NCBI RefSeq assembly: GCF_022132145.1
Contig: NZ_JAJISP010000001.1
Coordinates: 434,001 to 498,000 of the forward strand
Origin: Pseudomonas sp. MMS21 TM103
Lineage (GTDB): Bacteria; Pseudomonadota; Gammaproteobacteria; Pseudomonadales; Pseudomonadaceae
DNA length: 64,000 bases
Direction: 5' to 3'
This document shows positions 28,450-38,457 of this stretch, piece by piece (within the stretch, counting starts at the first letter, position 1; each line of letters starts with the position of its first letter). A program made the translations under genes and the position numbers. The notes beneath the pieces were generated by a model. That model did no database searches. It was given only the letters and a program-made list of their open reading frames with translations, and was not told the origin of the DNA.

Positions 28450-31400
28450 TTAGATTGAGTAGCCGTTCTTCGCCGTCTTCAAGAGAGACTGCCCGTAGCT
28501 GCTCGGTTGCTTGATCTGCCTGCTTGCGAACACGCTGATGTCCAGGTCCGGCTTCCCACGGGCAGTGGTGACCTGTTCGATGCCTACTGACGTCAGAACG
28601 AGGTAGCAACCCTCGCCCCACAGGGACTCCGCATCGATATCAACCGGGCCGGCATCACGCCACCAGCAGAGCCTTGCGACCACAGCGCCGCTCGGGTCGA
28701 GGAAGACGCTGGGCTCCTCGTCATGCGCGCTCCAGCGAAGCCGCTTCACCCAGTTCGGGCACAAAGCGAACGAATAGGCCGCTGCGTCAAAGCCCATGTC
28801 CACCGAGCAAACAACTCTCCTTACCAGCGTTGGCGCCAGATCATTGTCAAATGCGACGTACTGGCCAAGCCAAACAGCGATGGGCAGCCTGGCATAGCAG
28901 TCGTCGAAGTCTTCACTGTCAATCTCTGCCGAGGGTGCTCTAAAGCGGTAGAGGCGGTGCTCCGACAGTCGTGGCTTGAGGATCTTGAAGCGGGATACTT
29001 CGGCCACGACTTGGCCGTGGCGGTCTGCTGGGAAGGGGGCAACGTCACCGTCGACTTCGTCAATCCACTTCCGTTCTCGCTCGGACCAACCCGCACTTCG
29101 GTTCAACAGCGGCATTCGGATCCACTCGGGACGCCCTCTCGGGAGCTTCAGCGGTCGAGGCGGAAGCGGGCAGCCCAAACGTTCCAACAGCGTCGGCATG
29201 TCGCTGCCTTTCAATTTGCCGGCCAGCCGCAGTTCTCCCGCGACGTGGCGAAGTGCGGCAATTGCAATGTAGGCGTGGGGCTTCAGGTAAGTGATCTGCA
29301 TGTCGAGCACGCGAAGCTGAGTCTCAAGCCTTTTGATGCCAGAGGGCCCGAATGCCTCAAGTCCACCCCAATCCTGGATGAACATCGCCGCGCGTCGGCG
29401 GACTGTCATCTCCTCAATGCCTGCCGCCTTCGCGATGTGACGTGCCGTCGAGCGCAACATCTCGGTCCAGCCAAGCGGCGACTCGACGCGCATTGCACCA
29501 GTTCTTTCGTCCGTGAATGCCTGGTCGCCCTCTGGCGGGTGCTCGAGTTCAAGGCGATAGAAGAGCGGCAGTGGTATCGCGTCCAAGGGGACAGCCTGCC
29601 TCCACCGATGCGACAAGAGCGCGGCTGACTCTGCCACCGCGATGTCACGGTGACTGACCAACGCAGCCACGGCGCTGCCCAACTCGGGGGCAAAGTCCGC
29701 GCTGTCAGCAGCCAGCAGCGTTCCGAGCGCCTGCAAGGGGGCATCTAATTCGCCGGCTATAAGTCGCCACATAAGGGACTTGAACAAAGCTTGGCCGAGT
29801 CCGGCTTGCCTTGCCAGGCTCAACGTGCAATTGCGTGCGTGTCGCTGAACTTCTGCAACGGGCAGCCGATAGGCAAAGTGCAGCAGATCCTCCAAAAGTT
29901 CCGTGTCGCTGAGCGGTAGCTCGCTCGGCTGGAAGGGTCGCCCCAGCTGGAACTCGCGAGTGCAGGCCATCTGCTCCTCAAGTAGCGACCAGATGGCCGG
30001 CCAATCCGGCGTCGCGCTGATTACCGGCAGTATCGAATCCAGCTCTGTCAGCAGTGACTGGGTGTTCTCCTGGCCCGCCGTTACTGAATCGACAATGTTC
30101 TCGAAGGCGGCTGGGCATGTGGATGGTCCCTGCAAGAGCTTCTTCGCCTCAAAGTAGAAGAACTTACCGCCACCCATCCCCTGGCTCCAGGAACTCCAGG
30201 GGTCCTTGCTTGACTCGTAGCCTTGCATCAGCTTCTTGGCGTACTCGACCTCCCCCGCCGCAGCCAACCTTTTAACCATCAGGAAGCGGCAGCGCGCGTC
30301 GTCTTGCAAGACCTGCCAGCGCTCAAATATCCTCCGCGCCAGATGAAGCGGGGCCGTCTCGGCCAGATCTCTGAAACGGTACGGGGCGTTGTAGTTCAGT
30401 TCGTCGCCATCCGCTTCAAACGCGCGCTCAAGCTGCTCGAGAGTGGTCTCCGAGTCGTACTTGCTTGGCGTATACGAGTGTCGAGGTTCCGGCGCTTCTG
30501 ACGTCCACCGGGCTACGGCGGCGTCGAGCTCGGCAGATGAAAACCCATGTCTTCCGGCAGCGGTGCGAAGGCGCTGGAGCAGTCCGACCCTCTCGTGTGC
30601 CCTGCTGGCTACCTCGATCACCGCCAAAAACATCCGCGCGAGCGGTTCAATCTGTCTAGGTCCTGCGGCGTCGGCGGCGATGTCGATGAAGTCACCGACG
30701 TGGTGCGGGTCCCGGTAGTACGGTTCCATGTAGAACGGCAGACACAGACCGCACCAGAGCGTCGCGCAAGCCAAGACGAGTTCAGGGCTTCGCCGCACCA
30801 TCCCCGTCATGAGCAGGTCAACACGGTTCGGCCAGCCAATCAGATTCCAATCCGCCAGTGTCTTTGACACCTCGAAGCCGAAGCGAGGTCCGACCTGCGT
30901 CGCTTCCTCGATTAGCGACATCGTCAAACGATGCGCGGCCGACGACCCTTCCGTTTCGGTCATGCCGCCGACCTGGCGCATTAAGGTCGATACTCGCTTG
31001 ACCCGGTCCTCCGGGTCAGCGGCGTTCGCAAGGACCAGGATGTCTCGCCAGATTGCGTACTGCGGGTCTTTCTTGGGGGCCAACGCGTAGCCAAGGCATT
31101 GCTCGGGAACCGTCGCCAGCAACTGTTTGGCCCGCTCTAAGTCCCCGACCGCAGCCAACGCGATGGCCAGATCGGCCAACCCGTCGATCTGCTCGCTCGG
31201 CGTGCTCTCCTGAAGCTCCGCCACGAGTGCGTTGAGTCGATCGACGGCCGCCACCCGGTCACCGTCAACCCTATACGCATCGACGGCCAATCTGCGTCGC
31301 AGGTACGCAGTGCCCCCCAGCGTCGATGAGGCGATGGCTGCGTCAATTTCCCGAAGTACCGCACGGTACTCAGTCTCGCCGCGCTTGGCGCCGAGCCTCA

Positions 31401-34400
31401 GCAGCGCTGGCACGAGCATGGGGACCACTTTGAAGGCCTGCTGGATGCGATATGACTCGCTGCCGCCTTCTGATGTCAGACGTAGGACGTACCCAAGGGC
31501 AATGCGGGCTTCGTCCTGGATGCTGCCGGCCGGCACGGACGCGTTGTCGACGGCGGCGCGACCTAGAAGCACGCCTATCGTCGAGGCGTGCTGCTGGAAC
31601 GGATGAAGGAAGGTGTGCTTCGACGGTGTCGCGCTTGGCAGCGGCTTATTGAGCAGCGTGCAAAGCCTCGCGTGATGCATCACCGCACCGACCAGATTAC
31701 CCAGCCCAGCCAGGTCCGTCTCGTCGTCGCACATAGAGATCATCGGTGCGACCAGCTTGTCGAACAGGGCCTCGGCTAGGTCACGACGGTCAGCTTCGAA
31801 TGCAATTAGTGCCATACGGCGTCGGTAGCCGTTGGGTACCTCTACGAAGCCAGGAAGGGCGGCGGCAGCATCAAACAGGGCAAGCGCTTGCGCAACGTCG
31901 CCACGCCGACTGGCCACAAGACCTGCGTGAACCATCACCGAAGGTTTGTCTTCGTTGGCTACCCCGAGCTTGCTGCAGAGGTCTTGTGGATCGGCGCCAA
32001 CCTTCTGAAGGAGCATCGCCTCTGCGGCTTCCCTCCTCAGATGCAGTTGCAGCGCGGCGACAGTTTGCGGATCCACCTTTTCGGGCTGGCGTAGCCCCTC
32101 TGCGGCGAGGTGGTCAATCGCTATCTGGATCTGCTCGGTGTCTCGGAAGTGGACGGCGCGCCTTGCCCACCTCTCGAATTCCGTTATGTTGTGGTCGTGC
32201 CCGTGGTTCTGGAATTTGGACGTATGGAGCTGCGACAGTGGCTCGAGGCTTTCAAACAGTTCCTTCGCCCGCTGGAAGTCCCCTCGCACTAACAGGGCGT
32301 CGACGACCTCGTAGCCCTGGCTGGGGAAGTACTGCACGAAGGCCAGGGCTGCATCAATGTCCCCAACCGCCAGCATCGCCAGCGGAAGCTGGTTGGCGTA
32401 CTCAAGGGCAGTTTCCCGCCGCCCCACTTCGTCACGACACAGCAGCAGCCGTGCGAAGGCGGTCGCGTCGTGCGTTCCACGCACTGCCAGCAGAGCCAGG
32501 CGGATATCAGCGTGGATCTCGGCGATAGAACGCCCGTCAGCCAGTTGCTGCCTGAAGCGAGCGGGCATCGCCAGTGCAAGTACATCGGCACCGTCGCCGG
32601 CACGGGCGCGGTAGCGCAACTCAAGCCAGTACTGCGCCGATTCGGGCGGCGCGTTCTTCGCCAACTGGGCGAGGTCGCGGTACACGCGCTGCGAGTATTC
32701 GGCATCGACGCTTCCGAGGCGGGTTCGAGGTTGAGCGATGACGAACAGCCGAAAGCTGTTGTGGAAGACGCTCCACCCCTGGGATGAACTGCGGAGCAGG
32801 TGCCGTGCAACGATCAGAGCGCGTTCAATCGCGGACTCCTTGACCATTGTGGCCAGCAGCCGCAGGTCCACAGGTGCCTCAGCACGAGCGATGTAGCCCA
32901 GCACGTCCATGGCATCGACATCGCTTGCGATCTCGCGCCAAGCAGCGGTGTACACGGTCTCAATATCGCCGTCGAACGGCATCCCGCCGCTGAGAAGGTG
33001 CTTACGGCCGGCTTCGTCCGCGTGCAACAGCGCATGAATTAAGTAGCGCGTTGCCAGCGGGTGGCCATGCGATAGATTGCTTAGATCCAATCTTGGAATC
33101 TCGGCAGGCAGGCCAAGCGCATCTGCCATCCGGGCGACCTCCTCGCGGCCGAGAGGTCCCATGAGAACCTGTCGCTCGCTTTTCTCCGCTTGCTCTCTTA
33201 CGGCGGGCTTCAGATTCGCGAGATCCAGCCGCTGCGTGCCGAGGATGAACACAACCCCGCTGGGGATGGCAGAGGGAAGAGGCAGCTCGCCCAGAAGCGA
33301 ATTGGTCGGCCGCTCTTCGCGAGGCACATGGTCGAGCCCGTCGACGACGATGATTGTTCGGATCCCGTCGTGGTAGAAGCGTTCACCAGCCTGCTGTACC
33401 AGGGCGCCGAACTGCTCTCGGCGCTCATGCAGCGAGTCGTCGCGAAGACGAAGTCCAACCAAACCGCTGTTGCGTAACTGCGTGCCGACGTCAGTCAGGA
33501 AGTTGTCGGCCTCCCCGCGACCCACGCCTTGAGCAGCACCCGGCACGTACGCCAAGTAGCGAACGAGCCGGATATTAGCCTCAGTGGCCAGCGCAACCTG
33601 CAGGAGAGTGGACTTCCCGGAGCCAGGCGGTCCTATGAGTGAGACGTAGCCCTGGTCGGCGGCATGCAGCGCGGCTAGCAGCTTGACCTCAGTGTCACGG
33701 TTGCGCTGAACATAGGCGCCGACCGGGAACCGGTGGATAAGCAGCGTCTTGGAGGGATCGCGCCAACCAAGCTCACGAAGCAGCTCGTCACGCGTCCACC
33801 TGTCTTTGTCGCGGGCATCGGCGACCAGCTTGGGCAGTACGCTTGCAATCTCGGATGCCTGCCGCGCCTGCTCGGCGTTCAATTTGTGCGACTGGATGAA
33901 GTCCGCCGCAGCTCCGCACACCACACGGAGGCTGTGCAAAAAATATTCGAAGTCGTCATCGCCCAGGCCGGCTTCACGGCGCAGGTGGTTGATCAGTCGA
34001 CTCCATTCCTGCGTGTACCAATCCGCTAGCGGCCGATTTGGATGCTGTTGGAGTTCCTCAAGAAATGCCGCGCTGTGGGGCGGCGTGCCATCGCCTGGCT
34101 TGTCAGTAATCGACGGAAAGTCATTAACAACCAGGCGAATCTCGACCCGGCTTCCCGGGTTGTCCTTGCGCAGGCACTGCCAAGCATGAACCAGGGGCCT
34201 CAAGAGGCCGTTGGCACCAGTAAACAGCGTCTCAACAGTGAAAGTGCCTGGGAACTTGGACGTCTTGAACTGGTGGCCGACCACCAACCCATCGAAACCG
34301 AGCACCAAGTCGTCGGCAATACCCGCGTTGCGGTCTGCGACGCCAATCCAGAGCAGCTCGTCGCGCTCGAGCGCAGCATAAATGGCAGCGCCCGCCCGCT

Positions 34401-34509
34401 CGTACTGGCCAATGTATCCACGGAGTGCTCGACGTTCGCCTTCAGCCGGCGCAGTTGCAGGAGCTACAGAGGTTGATGGATTCGGTTTCTTGGACATTTT
34501 TGGAGCCAT
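28450..34509 (-). CDS. Avs-type STAND ATPase with N-terminal Cap4-like nuclease domain
   Basis: The product is a 2019-residue protein in three parts. Residues about 28-130 look like a Cap4/DUF4297-type nuclease: RGYIGQYERAGAAIYAAL, Asp66/Asp67 in GIADDLVL and Gln80-x-Lys82 in VGHQFKTSK. Next comes a STAND NTPase with Walker A GPPGSGKS (293-300), Walker B IIVVDGLDHV (386-395) and a downstream winged-helix-like region. The rest, about 1200 residues, is helical and TPR-like, as in the sensor arm of Avs proteins, which bind phage terminase or portal. The predicted outcome is DNA degradation on phage recognition. It is monocistronic, with 850 bp of gene-poor DNA upstream. The nuclease call is weaker than the STAND call. 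Confidence 0.75.
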   Translation of the reverse strand: MAPKMSKKPNPSTSVAPATAPAEGERRALRGYIGQYERAGAAIYAALERDELLWIGVADRNAGIADDLVLGFDGLVVGHQFKTSKFPGTFTVETLFTGANGLLRPLVHAWQCLRKDNPGSRVEIRLVVNDFPSITDKPGDGTPPHSAAFLEELQQHPNRPLADWYTQEWSRLINHLRREAGLGDDDFEYFLHSLRVVCGAAADFIQSHKLNAEQARQASEIASVLPKLVADARDKDRWTRDELLRELGWRDPSKTLLIHRFPVGAYVQRNRDTEVKLLAALHAADQGYVSLIGPPGSGKSTLLQVALATEANIRLVRYLAYVPGAAQGVGRGEADNFLTDVGTQLRNSGLVGLRLRDDSLHERREQFGALVQQAGERFYHDGIRTIIVVDGLDHVPREERPTNSLLGELPLPSAIPSGVVFILGTQRLDLANLKPAVREQAEKSERQVLMGPLGREEVARMADALGLPAEIPRLDLSNLSHGHPLATRYLIHALLHADEAGRKHLLSGGMPFDGDIETVYTAAWREIASDVDAMDVLGYIARAEAPVDLRLLATMVKESAIERALIVARHLLRSSSQGWSVFHNSFRLFVIAQPRTRLGSVDAEYSQRVYRDLAQLAKNAPPESAQYWLELRYRARAGDGADVLALAMPARFRQQLADGRSIAEIHADIRLALLAVRGTHDATAFARLLLCRDEVGRRETALEYANQLPLAMLAVGDIDAALAFVQYFPSQGYEVVDALLVRGDFQRAKELFESLEPLSQLHTSKFQNHGHDHNITEFERWARRAVHFRDTEQIQIAIDHLAAEGLRQPEKVDPQTVAALQLHLRREAAEAMLLQKVGADPQDLCSKLGVANEDKPSVMVHAGLVASRRGDVAQALALFDAAAALPGFVEVPNGYRRRMALIAFEADRRDLAEALFDKLVAPMISMCDDETDLAGLGNLVGAVMHHARLCTLLNKPLPSATPSKHTFLHPFQQHASTIGVLLGRAAVDNASVPAGSIQDEARIALGYVLRLTSEGGSESYRIQQAFKVVPMLVPALLRLGAKRGETEYRAVLREIDAAIASSTLGGTAYLRRRLAVDAYRVDGDRVAAVDRLNALVAELQESTPSEQIDGLADLAIALAAVGDLERAKQLLATVPEQCLGYALAPKKDPQYAIWRDILVLANAADPEDRVKRVSTLMRQVGGMTETEGSSAAHRLTMSLIEEATQVGPRFGFEVSKTLADWNLIGWPNRVDLLMTGMVRRSPELVLACATLWCGLCLPFYMEPYYRDPHHVGDFIDIAADAAGPRQIEPLARMFLAVIEVASRAHERVGLLQRLRTAAGRHGFSSAELDAAVARWTSEAPEPRHSYTPSKYDSETTLEQLERAFEADGDELNYNAPYRFRDLAETAPLHLARRIFERWQVLQDDARCRFLMVKRLAAAGEVEYAKKLMQGYESSKDPWSSWSQGMGGGKFFYFEAKKLLQGPSTCPAAFENIVDSVTAGQENTQSLLTELDSILPVISATPDWPAIWSLLEEQMACTREFQLGRPFQPSELPLSDTELLEDLLHFAYRLPVAEVQRHARNCTLSLARQAGLGQALFKSLMWRLIAGELDAPLQALGTLLAADSADFAPELGSAVAALVSHRDIAVAESAALLSHRWRQAVPLDAIPLPLFYRLELEHPPEGDQAFTDERTGAMRVESPLGWTEMLRSTARHIAKAAGIEEMTVRRRAAMFIQDWGGLEAFGPSGIKRLETQLRVLDMQITYLKPHAYIAIAALRHVAGELRLAGKLKGSDMPTLLERLGCPLPPRPLKLPRGRPEWIRMPLLNRSAGWSERERKWIDEVDGDVAPFPADRHGQVVAEVSRFKILKPRLSEHRLYRFRAPSAEIDSEDFDDCYARLPIAVWLGQYVAFDNDLAPTLVRRVVCSVDMGFDAAAYSFALCPNWVKRLRWSAHDEEPSVFLDPSGAVVARLCWWRDAGPVDIDAESLWGEGCYLVLTSVGIEQVTTARGKPDLDISVFASRQIKQPSSYGQSLLKTAKNGYSI

Positions 34510-35364
34510 GTGAATGGACTAGGTAGTTGACGCCAACTGATACCAAGAAAACTGCTTCAGCATAACCCGAGGCGTCCAGCAACAGACGGTAGATGCGGCT
34601 AAGTCATTGAGCGCTGCTCTGAAACGAAGCATGGCCAGCCCCAATCGAAGCGGTCATTCACGAGATGGGTCGTGAATGACTAACATCAGCCTATTCCTGC
34701 CGTTCAGTCAGGAAATTCGAGCGACAGGTCGTGGCCGCTTTGAGCCTGTCGCATGGTGCAGGGGCCGGCCAAAAGGAGTCAGTCGGATGTGTCTACGAAA
34801 CCAGGAGCGATTCAGTAGTGGCTTGGCTTCCCGATCCAGCAGCAAAGCGTTACGAATGCCTCAATCGATGCCCACGTAGACGGACGTAAATAGGGTTCAT
34901 GATCACTGGCTGGCGACCCCAATGGCAGGAAGCTGTTGGAGCTTCCTGCCACGAGCGCGGGGAAATTGTGCCTACCTTTCGTCGGCAGATTTTTTCTGGA
35001 TGCGAGATGGGATCCGCTTTAATATCTGGGACTCGATGCCGATAACCTCTACGTTGGACGCTTTCCAGGCCTGCCGGCCTTGCGAACGCTAAAGCCTGTG
35101 CTTCACTCACCTCGTGAATCGTTTGGATCAAACCTTCAACGCAATTGCGATGTCGTAACGATGAATTCTGTTGCATTCGTCGAGTGGTTCGTAGGAAAGT
35201 GAATTCCGGTGATGAGTTTTTGATCAATCGCCAGTAGAATCGTCGGTCGCTTCAGCTCACTGACGCCTGAAGCCACCCTTACTGACAGTTCGATTGTGTT
35301 CGATGATGCCTTCGACGCTCGCACCCTGAGTGCGAACCTGACGTGCCCTTTGGACGAGATAGCC
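34510..35364. other. Gene-poor spacer with a hairpin and dispersed repeats
   Basis: No convincing gene is seen on either strand; short open frames lack ribosome sites. The spacer holds a perfect 11-bp hairpin, GTCATTCACGA at 34653-34663 and its complement at 34670-34680 with a 6-nt loop. It also holds a copy of the GGCCAAAAG dispersed repeat near 34765, and the motif GTCTACGAAACCAGGAGCGA (34791-34810), which recurs at 50258 and 51866. Confidence 0.5.
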
Positions 35365-35547
35365 ATGAGCCTGCAAGCACTGATTTCCCTGTCCCGTAGC
35401 CCTAACAAGGTTGACGCTGATCGAAACGTCTCTAGACGCCTAGAGCAATCGCGCCGGCAGATGGAGATATACGACCGTGAAATCGAGACCCGTATCGCTG
35501 CGAAGGCAGTGACTAGCGAGCAGTTGGCGAAGACCTGCAGCCTCTAA
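35365..35547 (+). CDS. Possible small helical protein, 60 aa
   Basis: The frame starts MSLQALISLSRSPNKVDADR and ends in a charged helix (LEQSRRQMEIYDREIETRIAAK). A GGACGAGA about 5 nt before ATG may serve as ribosome site; the frame is open further upstream to 35296. It is followed after 15 bp by a strong terminator. I recognise no family. Whether it belongs with the cysteine-protease gene that follows is unknown. Confidence 0.4.
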   Translation: MSLQALISLSRSPNKVDADRNVSRRLEQSRRQMEIYDREIETRIAAKAVTSEQLAKTCSL

Positions 35548-35564
35548 TCCCTATTTCAAGGAAA

Positions 35565-35587
35565 GCAGCCGAAAGGCTGCTTTTTTT
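35565..35587 (+). terminator. Intrinsic terminator or attenuator directly before the protease-like gene
   Basis: GCAGCC-GAAA-GGCTGC is followed by seven T, and the next three bases are the ATG at 35588. It would end transcription of the 60-aa frame. Because it touches the next start codon, it could also act as an attenuator of that gene. Confidence 0.8.
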
Positions 35588-37918
35588 ATGTCTATGACTC
35601 CGTATCTCGTATCTCAATTTGCTCAGTCCACCATGACCAATCTGGTGCGCGAATGCTTTGGTTACGATTTTCCGGACATCCTGATAAAGCGCCAAGTAGG
35701 TTACATCTTCAATTACCTGAACCGGCTCGACGCGAAAACGGTACTGCTCGAATTTCAGTACGTGGACAAGGATTTCCTGGAAGATTTCTCGCGCTACTAC
35801 GCCAAGCGTTATGGCAACGATGGACACAAATGCGCCCGGATGCATTTCTTCGCCTGCGCCCTGGATCACGGTATGGTTTTCGAGATCCTCGCTGGTGGCC
35901 CGAGAGCCGACGAGTTGGTGAAGACGCTGCAAGCTCATTACCTGGGGTTCATGGTGATCAAGCCGCTTCCCAAAACCTTTATTGGCAAAACCTGCCTCAA
36001 GGTGATGGAGGATGAGTCCACCGCGGCAAAACGCAAGCGCCGCCTCAGCCGAAAGTACAAGGTCGACCTTTTTGGGATCAGCCTAAGCGTCGAATCCCTC
36101 GCCTTCCAAGAGCAGGACAAGGTCATTGCCGCCTGTGCAACGACAGCCATTTGGTCTGCACTGCATGCCTTGCAGTGGCACAGCATTCGAAGCGTCCATT
36201 CGTGTAGCGAGATCACGATGAACGCCTTGAACGACCGCAGCGGTTCGTCAAACAGCTTCCCCAACACGGAGCTGAACACCGAGCAGATGCTGCGCTCCAT
36301 TGATGCTGAAGGATTGAGACATCACCAGGAAAACCTTCGCGGCACCGATGAAAAACGCTTCTTTGAAACGGTAGTGAGCCACATCGATAGCCAGTTGCCC
36401 CTAATTTTCATTGGGGACGTTTACTCGTTGAGCGGGCCAGGCAAGAAAAGACCAACGCGTGAAGGTAACCATGCAATTTGCATCGTTGGCTACAAACAGG
36501 ATCACGAAAAGATCCTATACATCCATGACGACCGGCTCGGTCCCTACGTCCGAGCAAAGCTGATCCCAACTGCTGGCTATTCCATGAAGCGAAAGCCGAT
36601 GCGGGAGTCTTGGGCGTTGGCGCTTCAAACGATGAACGAGGATGGCACCTGGAGCGATCCCGTTGAGCTCATCGAGCCTGATGTCCTCATCGTGCCGACA
36701 GATAAAAAGGTTCGCCTACCCTTCTATTTTGCCTTGGAGACCTGCGACCGCATCAAAAAGCAGGTCGCCCTGGACTGGAAAACATGGTTCCCCGCAGAAG
36801 AGACCAATGTTGCAGATGGAATTTCCTTCCGTATTCGCTTAAGGGAAATTTCCCACATTCGTCAGGAGGTGATAGATCGGAACCTGGACTACAGAACCGT
36901 AGAAACACACCCAACAGATGATGACGTCATATCAGAATCAACCGAGCCTTTGATTAGCACGGAACCAGCTGAGCAGGGCCCAGTGACTCTTCAAGGCACC
37001 TCCGAGCCAACATCAGCAAACTCCGAGGATGCGTCGAAGCCAGAAGCTGAACCACACGCAGCGGAAGAAGAGCTCAACACTCCGCTCACTCCGTCTGCAG
37101 AAGAAACCGAACTGTGGCAAAAGGAAAAGGTTAAGTTCCTGACAAAGGGCTTTGCCAGGTTCCAGTGGGAGGCTCAGTTTCTATTCAACGGCCTGCCGAT
37201 CTTCAAGGTTTTCATCGATGCTACAGACGTTCCTCAAGGTGACGCGGTCTCAGCCGTGTTCACTGATAACCTGATCCTCGGGACAGGCATACTGAGGCTG
37301 CTGCGGTTGAACCCAACGGCAGCAAGCTTCAAAGCAAAGGATGGCCAGTTCTTCCCGTCATTCATGCGCCGCCTCGTCGAAGTGGACGCGTCTATAGACG
37401 CCTACCTGGAGGAGACCTATGGGGGGCTAAGAGCTCCTCTCTACCTCAAGGCACAAGAAATTCAAGGCCAAGACATTTTCAATAACCCGACAGCTGTCCG
37501 GCTCTACGATGCTCCACGTATGCCTATCGTAGAGCTGAACAAAAAATTCGCCTCTCGCAGAACAACCTACCTAATTTGGGCTGTCGCAAAAGATGGAGCA
37601 CTGCTAATCGGCAAGGAGTTCGAGGTGAAGATCGATGGTCGACTGGAGAAATGCGGGCACCCCAGCATCACCGCATTTCAACCTGCTCGGATTGCCGGAG
37701 AAATGCACAAGATTGGTAACGGTACTTGGCAGATCAACGCCAAATCGGGCCGCTACAGCGGGGACTACCCGAACAGGGATGATCTGCTCCAGAACGCCCT
37801 ATATAAATTCCAACAGTTCTTCCCGGCTGAGGCATTTATTATCCAACCTGCTGCGAGCACTGCCGTTATGCCCTCGACCGGAGCTCCAGAAGACGAGCCA
37901 GGCACTGCGAGCGCGTGA
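35588..37918 (+). CDS. Papain-like cysteine-peptidase protein of unknown role, 776 aa
   Basis: I do not recognise the family. The middle of the protein has the pattern of a C39/papain-fold peptidase: Gln174/176 and Cys183 in QEQDKVIAACATTAIWSAL, His295 in REGNHAICIVGYK and Asp313 in YIHDDRLGPY. The N-terminal 165 residues have no motif I know. An acidic, low-complexity linker (about 440-510) separates a C-terminal domain of about 260 residues ending in IAGEMHKIGNGTWQINAKSG, a Gly-rich segment reminiscent of some polymorphic-toxin tails. There is no signal peptide or membrane segment. ATG 35588 directly follows a terminator and has no ribosome site, so the true start may be later (for example 35633). 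Its place among defence genes suggests immunity or toxin function. Confidence 0.65.
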   Translation: MSMTPYLVSQFAQSTMTNLVRECFGYDFPDILIKRQVGYIFNYLNRLDAKTVLLEFQYVDKDFLEDFSRYYAKRYGNDGHKCARMHFFACALDHGMVFEILAGGPRADELVKTLQAHYLGFMVIKPLPKTFIGKTCLKVMEDESTAAKRKRRLSRKYKVDLFGISLSVESLAFQEQDKVIAACATTAIWSALHALQWHSIRSVHSCSEITMNALNDRSGSSNSFPNTELNTEQMLRSIDAEGLRHHQENLRGTDEKRFFETVVSHIDSQLPLIFIGDVYSLSGPGKKRPTREGNHAICIVGYKQDHEKILYIHDDRLGPYVRAKLIPTAGYSMKRKPMRESWALALQTMNEDGTWSDPVELIEPDVLIVPTDKKVRLPFYFALETCDRIKKQVALDWKTWFPAEETNVADGISFRIRLREISHIRQEVIDRNLDYRTVETHPTDDDVISESTEPLISTEPAEQGPVTLQGTSEPTSANSEDASKPEAEPHAAEEELNTPLTPSAEETELWQKEKVKFLTKGFARFQWEAQFLFNGLPIFKVFIDATDVPQGDAVSAVFTDNLILGTGILRLLRLNPTAASFKAKDGQFFPSFMRRLVEVDASIDAYLEETYGGLRAPLYLKAQEIQGQDIFNNPTAVRLYDAPRMPIVELNKKFASRRTTYLIWAVAKDGALLIGKEFEVKIDGRLEKCGHPSITAFQPARIAGEMHKIGNGTWQINAKSGRYSGDYPNRDDLLQNALYKFQQFFPAEAFIIQPAASTAVMPSTGAPEDEPGTASA

Positions 37919-38011
37919 AGCGATAAAAATCGGAAGCGAATCGGACGTCCATAATAGGACTCCATAATTGACTATAAACGCCTATAAAGCTCACCCAAGA
38001 GCGGTAAGCCC

Positions 38012-38387
38012 CTAGGCCGGCAAGCCGTGCTCGAGCGCGTGAATCACTTGCAGTACTGCCCTACGGCCCGGCTCAGTAACGAGCAGATCGATCGGCCGCT
38101 CGGAGGCTAGCGCCAGAATCGGTGAGGTCAGCCAGCGCAGCGCGCCATCGAGATCTTCCTCATGGAGTTCCAATAGGGCGTCCAAGGTCTCGACGAGACG
38201 ACAAAACACCTCGCCTGTCCGGGCAGACATCACGGAGTGTCGAAACGAGGTTCCCACCCACCTTGCGACCTGTGTGCGACGCAACCCCAGTTCATGCGCC
38301 AGATCCGCAACCAGCGTGACCGGAAGCCCGGCCAGCAACGCCTGATGCATCCGGTAATGCGTTTTTGGCAAACCTAGCCGATCGTAG
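38012..38387 (-). pseudogene. Xre/MbcA/ParS-type antitoxin, 5' end cut off by an IS
   Basis: The frame carries the ParS/MbcA toxin-binding domain typical of RES-Xre systems (LSARTGEVF-like SARTGEVFCRLVETLDA, ALRWLTSPILALASERPIDLL, AVLQVIHALEHGL) after a divergent HTH (VADLAHELGLRRTQVARWVG). The native ATG and first five codons (MQKLY) lie beyond the IS at 39585-39599. Removing the IS and one GTAG copy restores a 128-residue protein. A shortened product could start at TTG 38371. No RES-type toxin gene follows; the next gene downstream (35588-37918) ends 94 bp away on the other strand, so this antitoxin is an orphan. Confidence 0.75.
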
Positions 38388-38457
38388 GGTAATCCCCCCT
38401 GAAATCAGTACTCGTCAGAAGTAGAATTTTCTCCTAATCGGATCAAGGAAATTTTGC

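Noticed and set aside
34850..35408. Minus-strand frames in the spacer before the protease-like gene
   Set aside because: Low-quality composition, no ribosome site, and one is the shadow of the 60-aa plus-strand frame.
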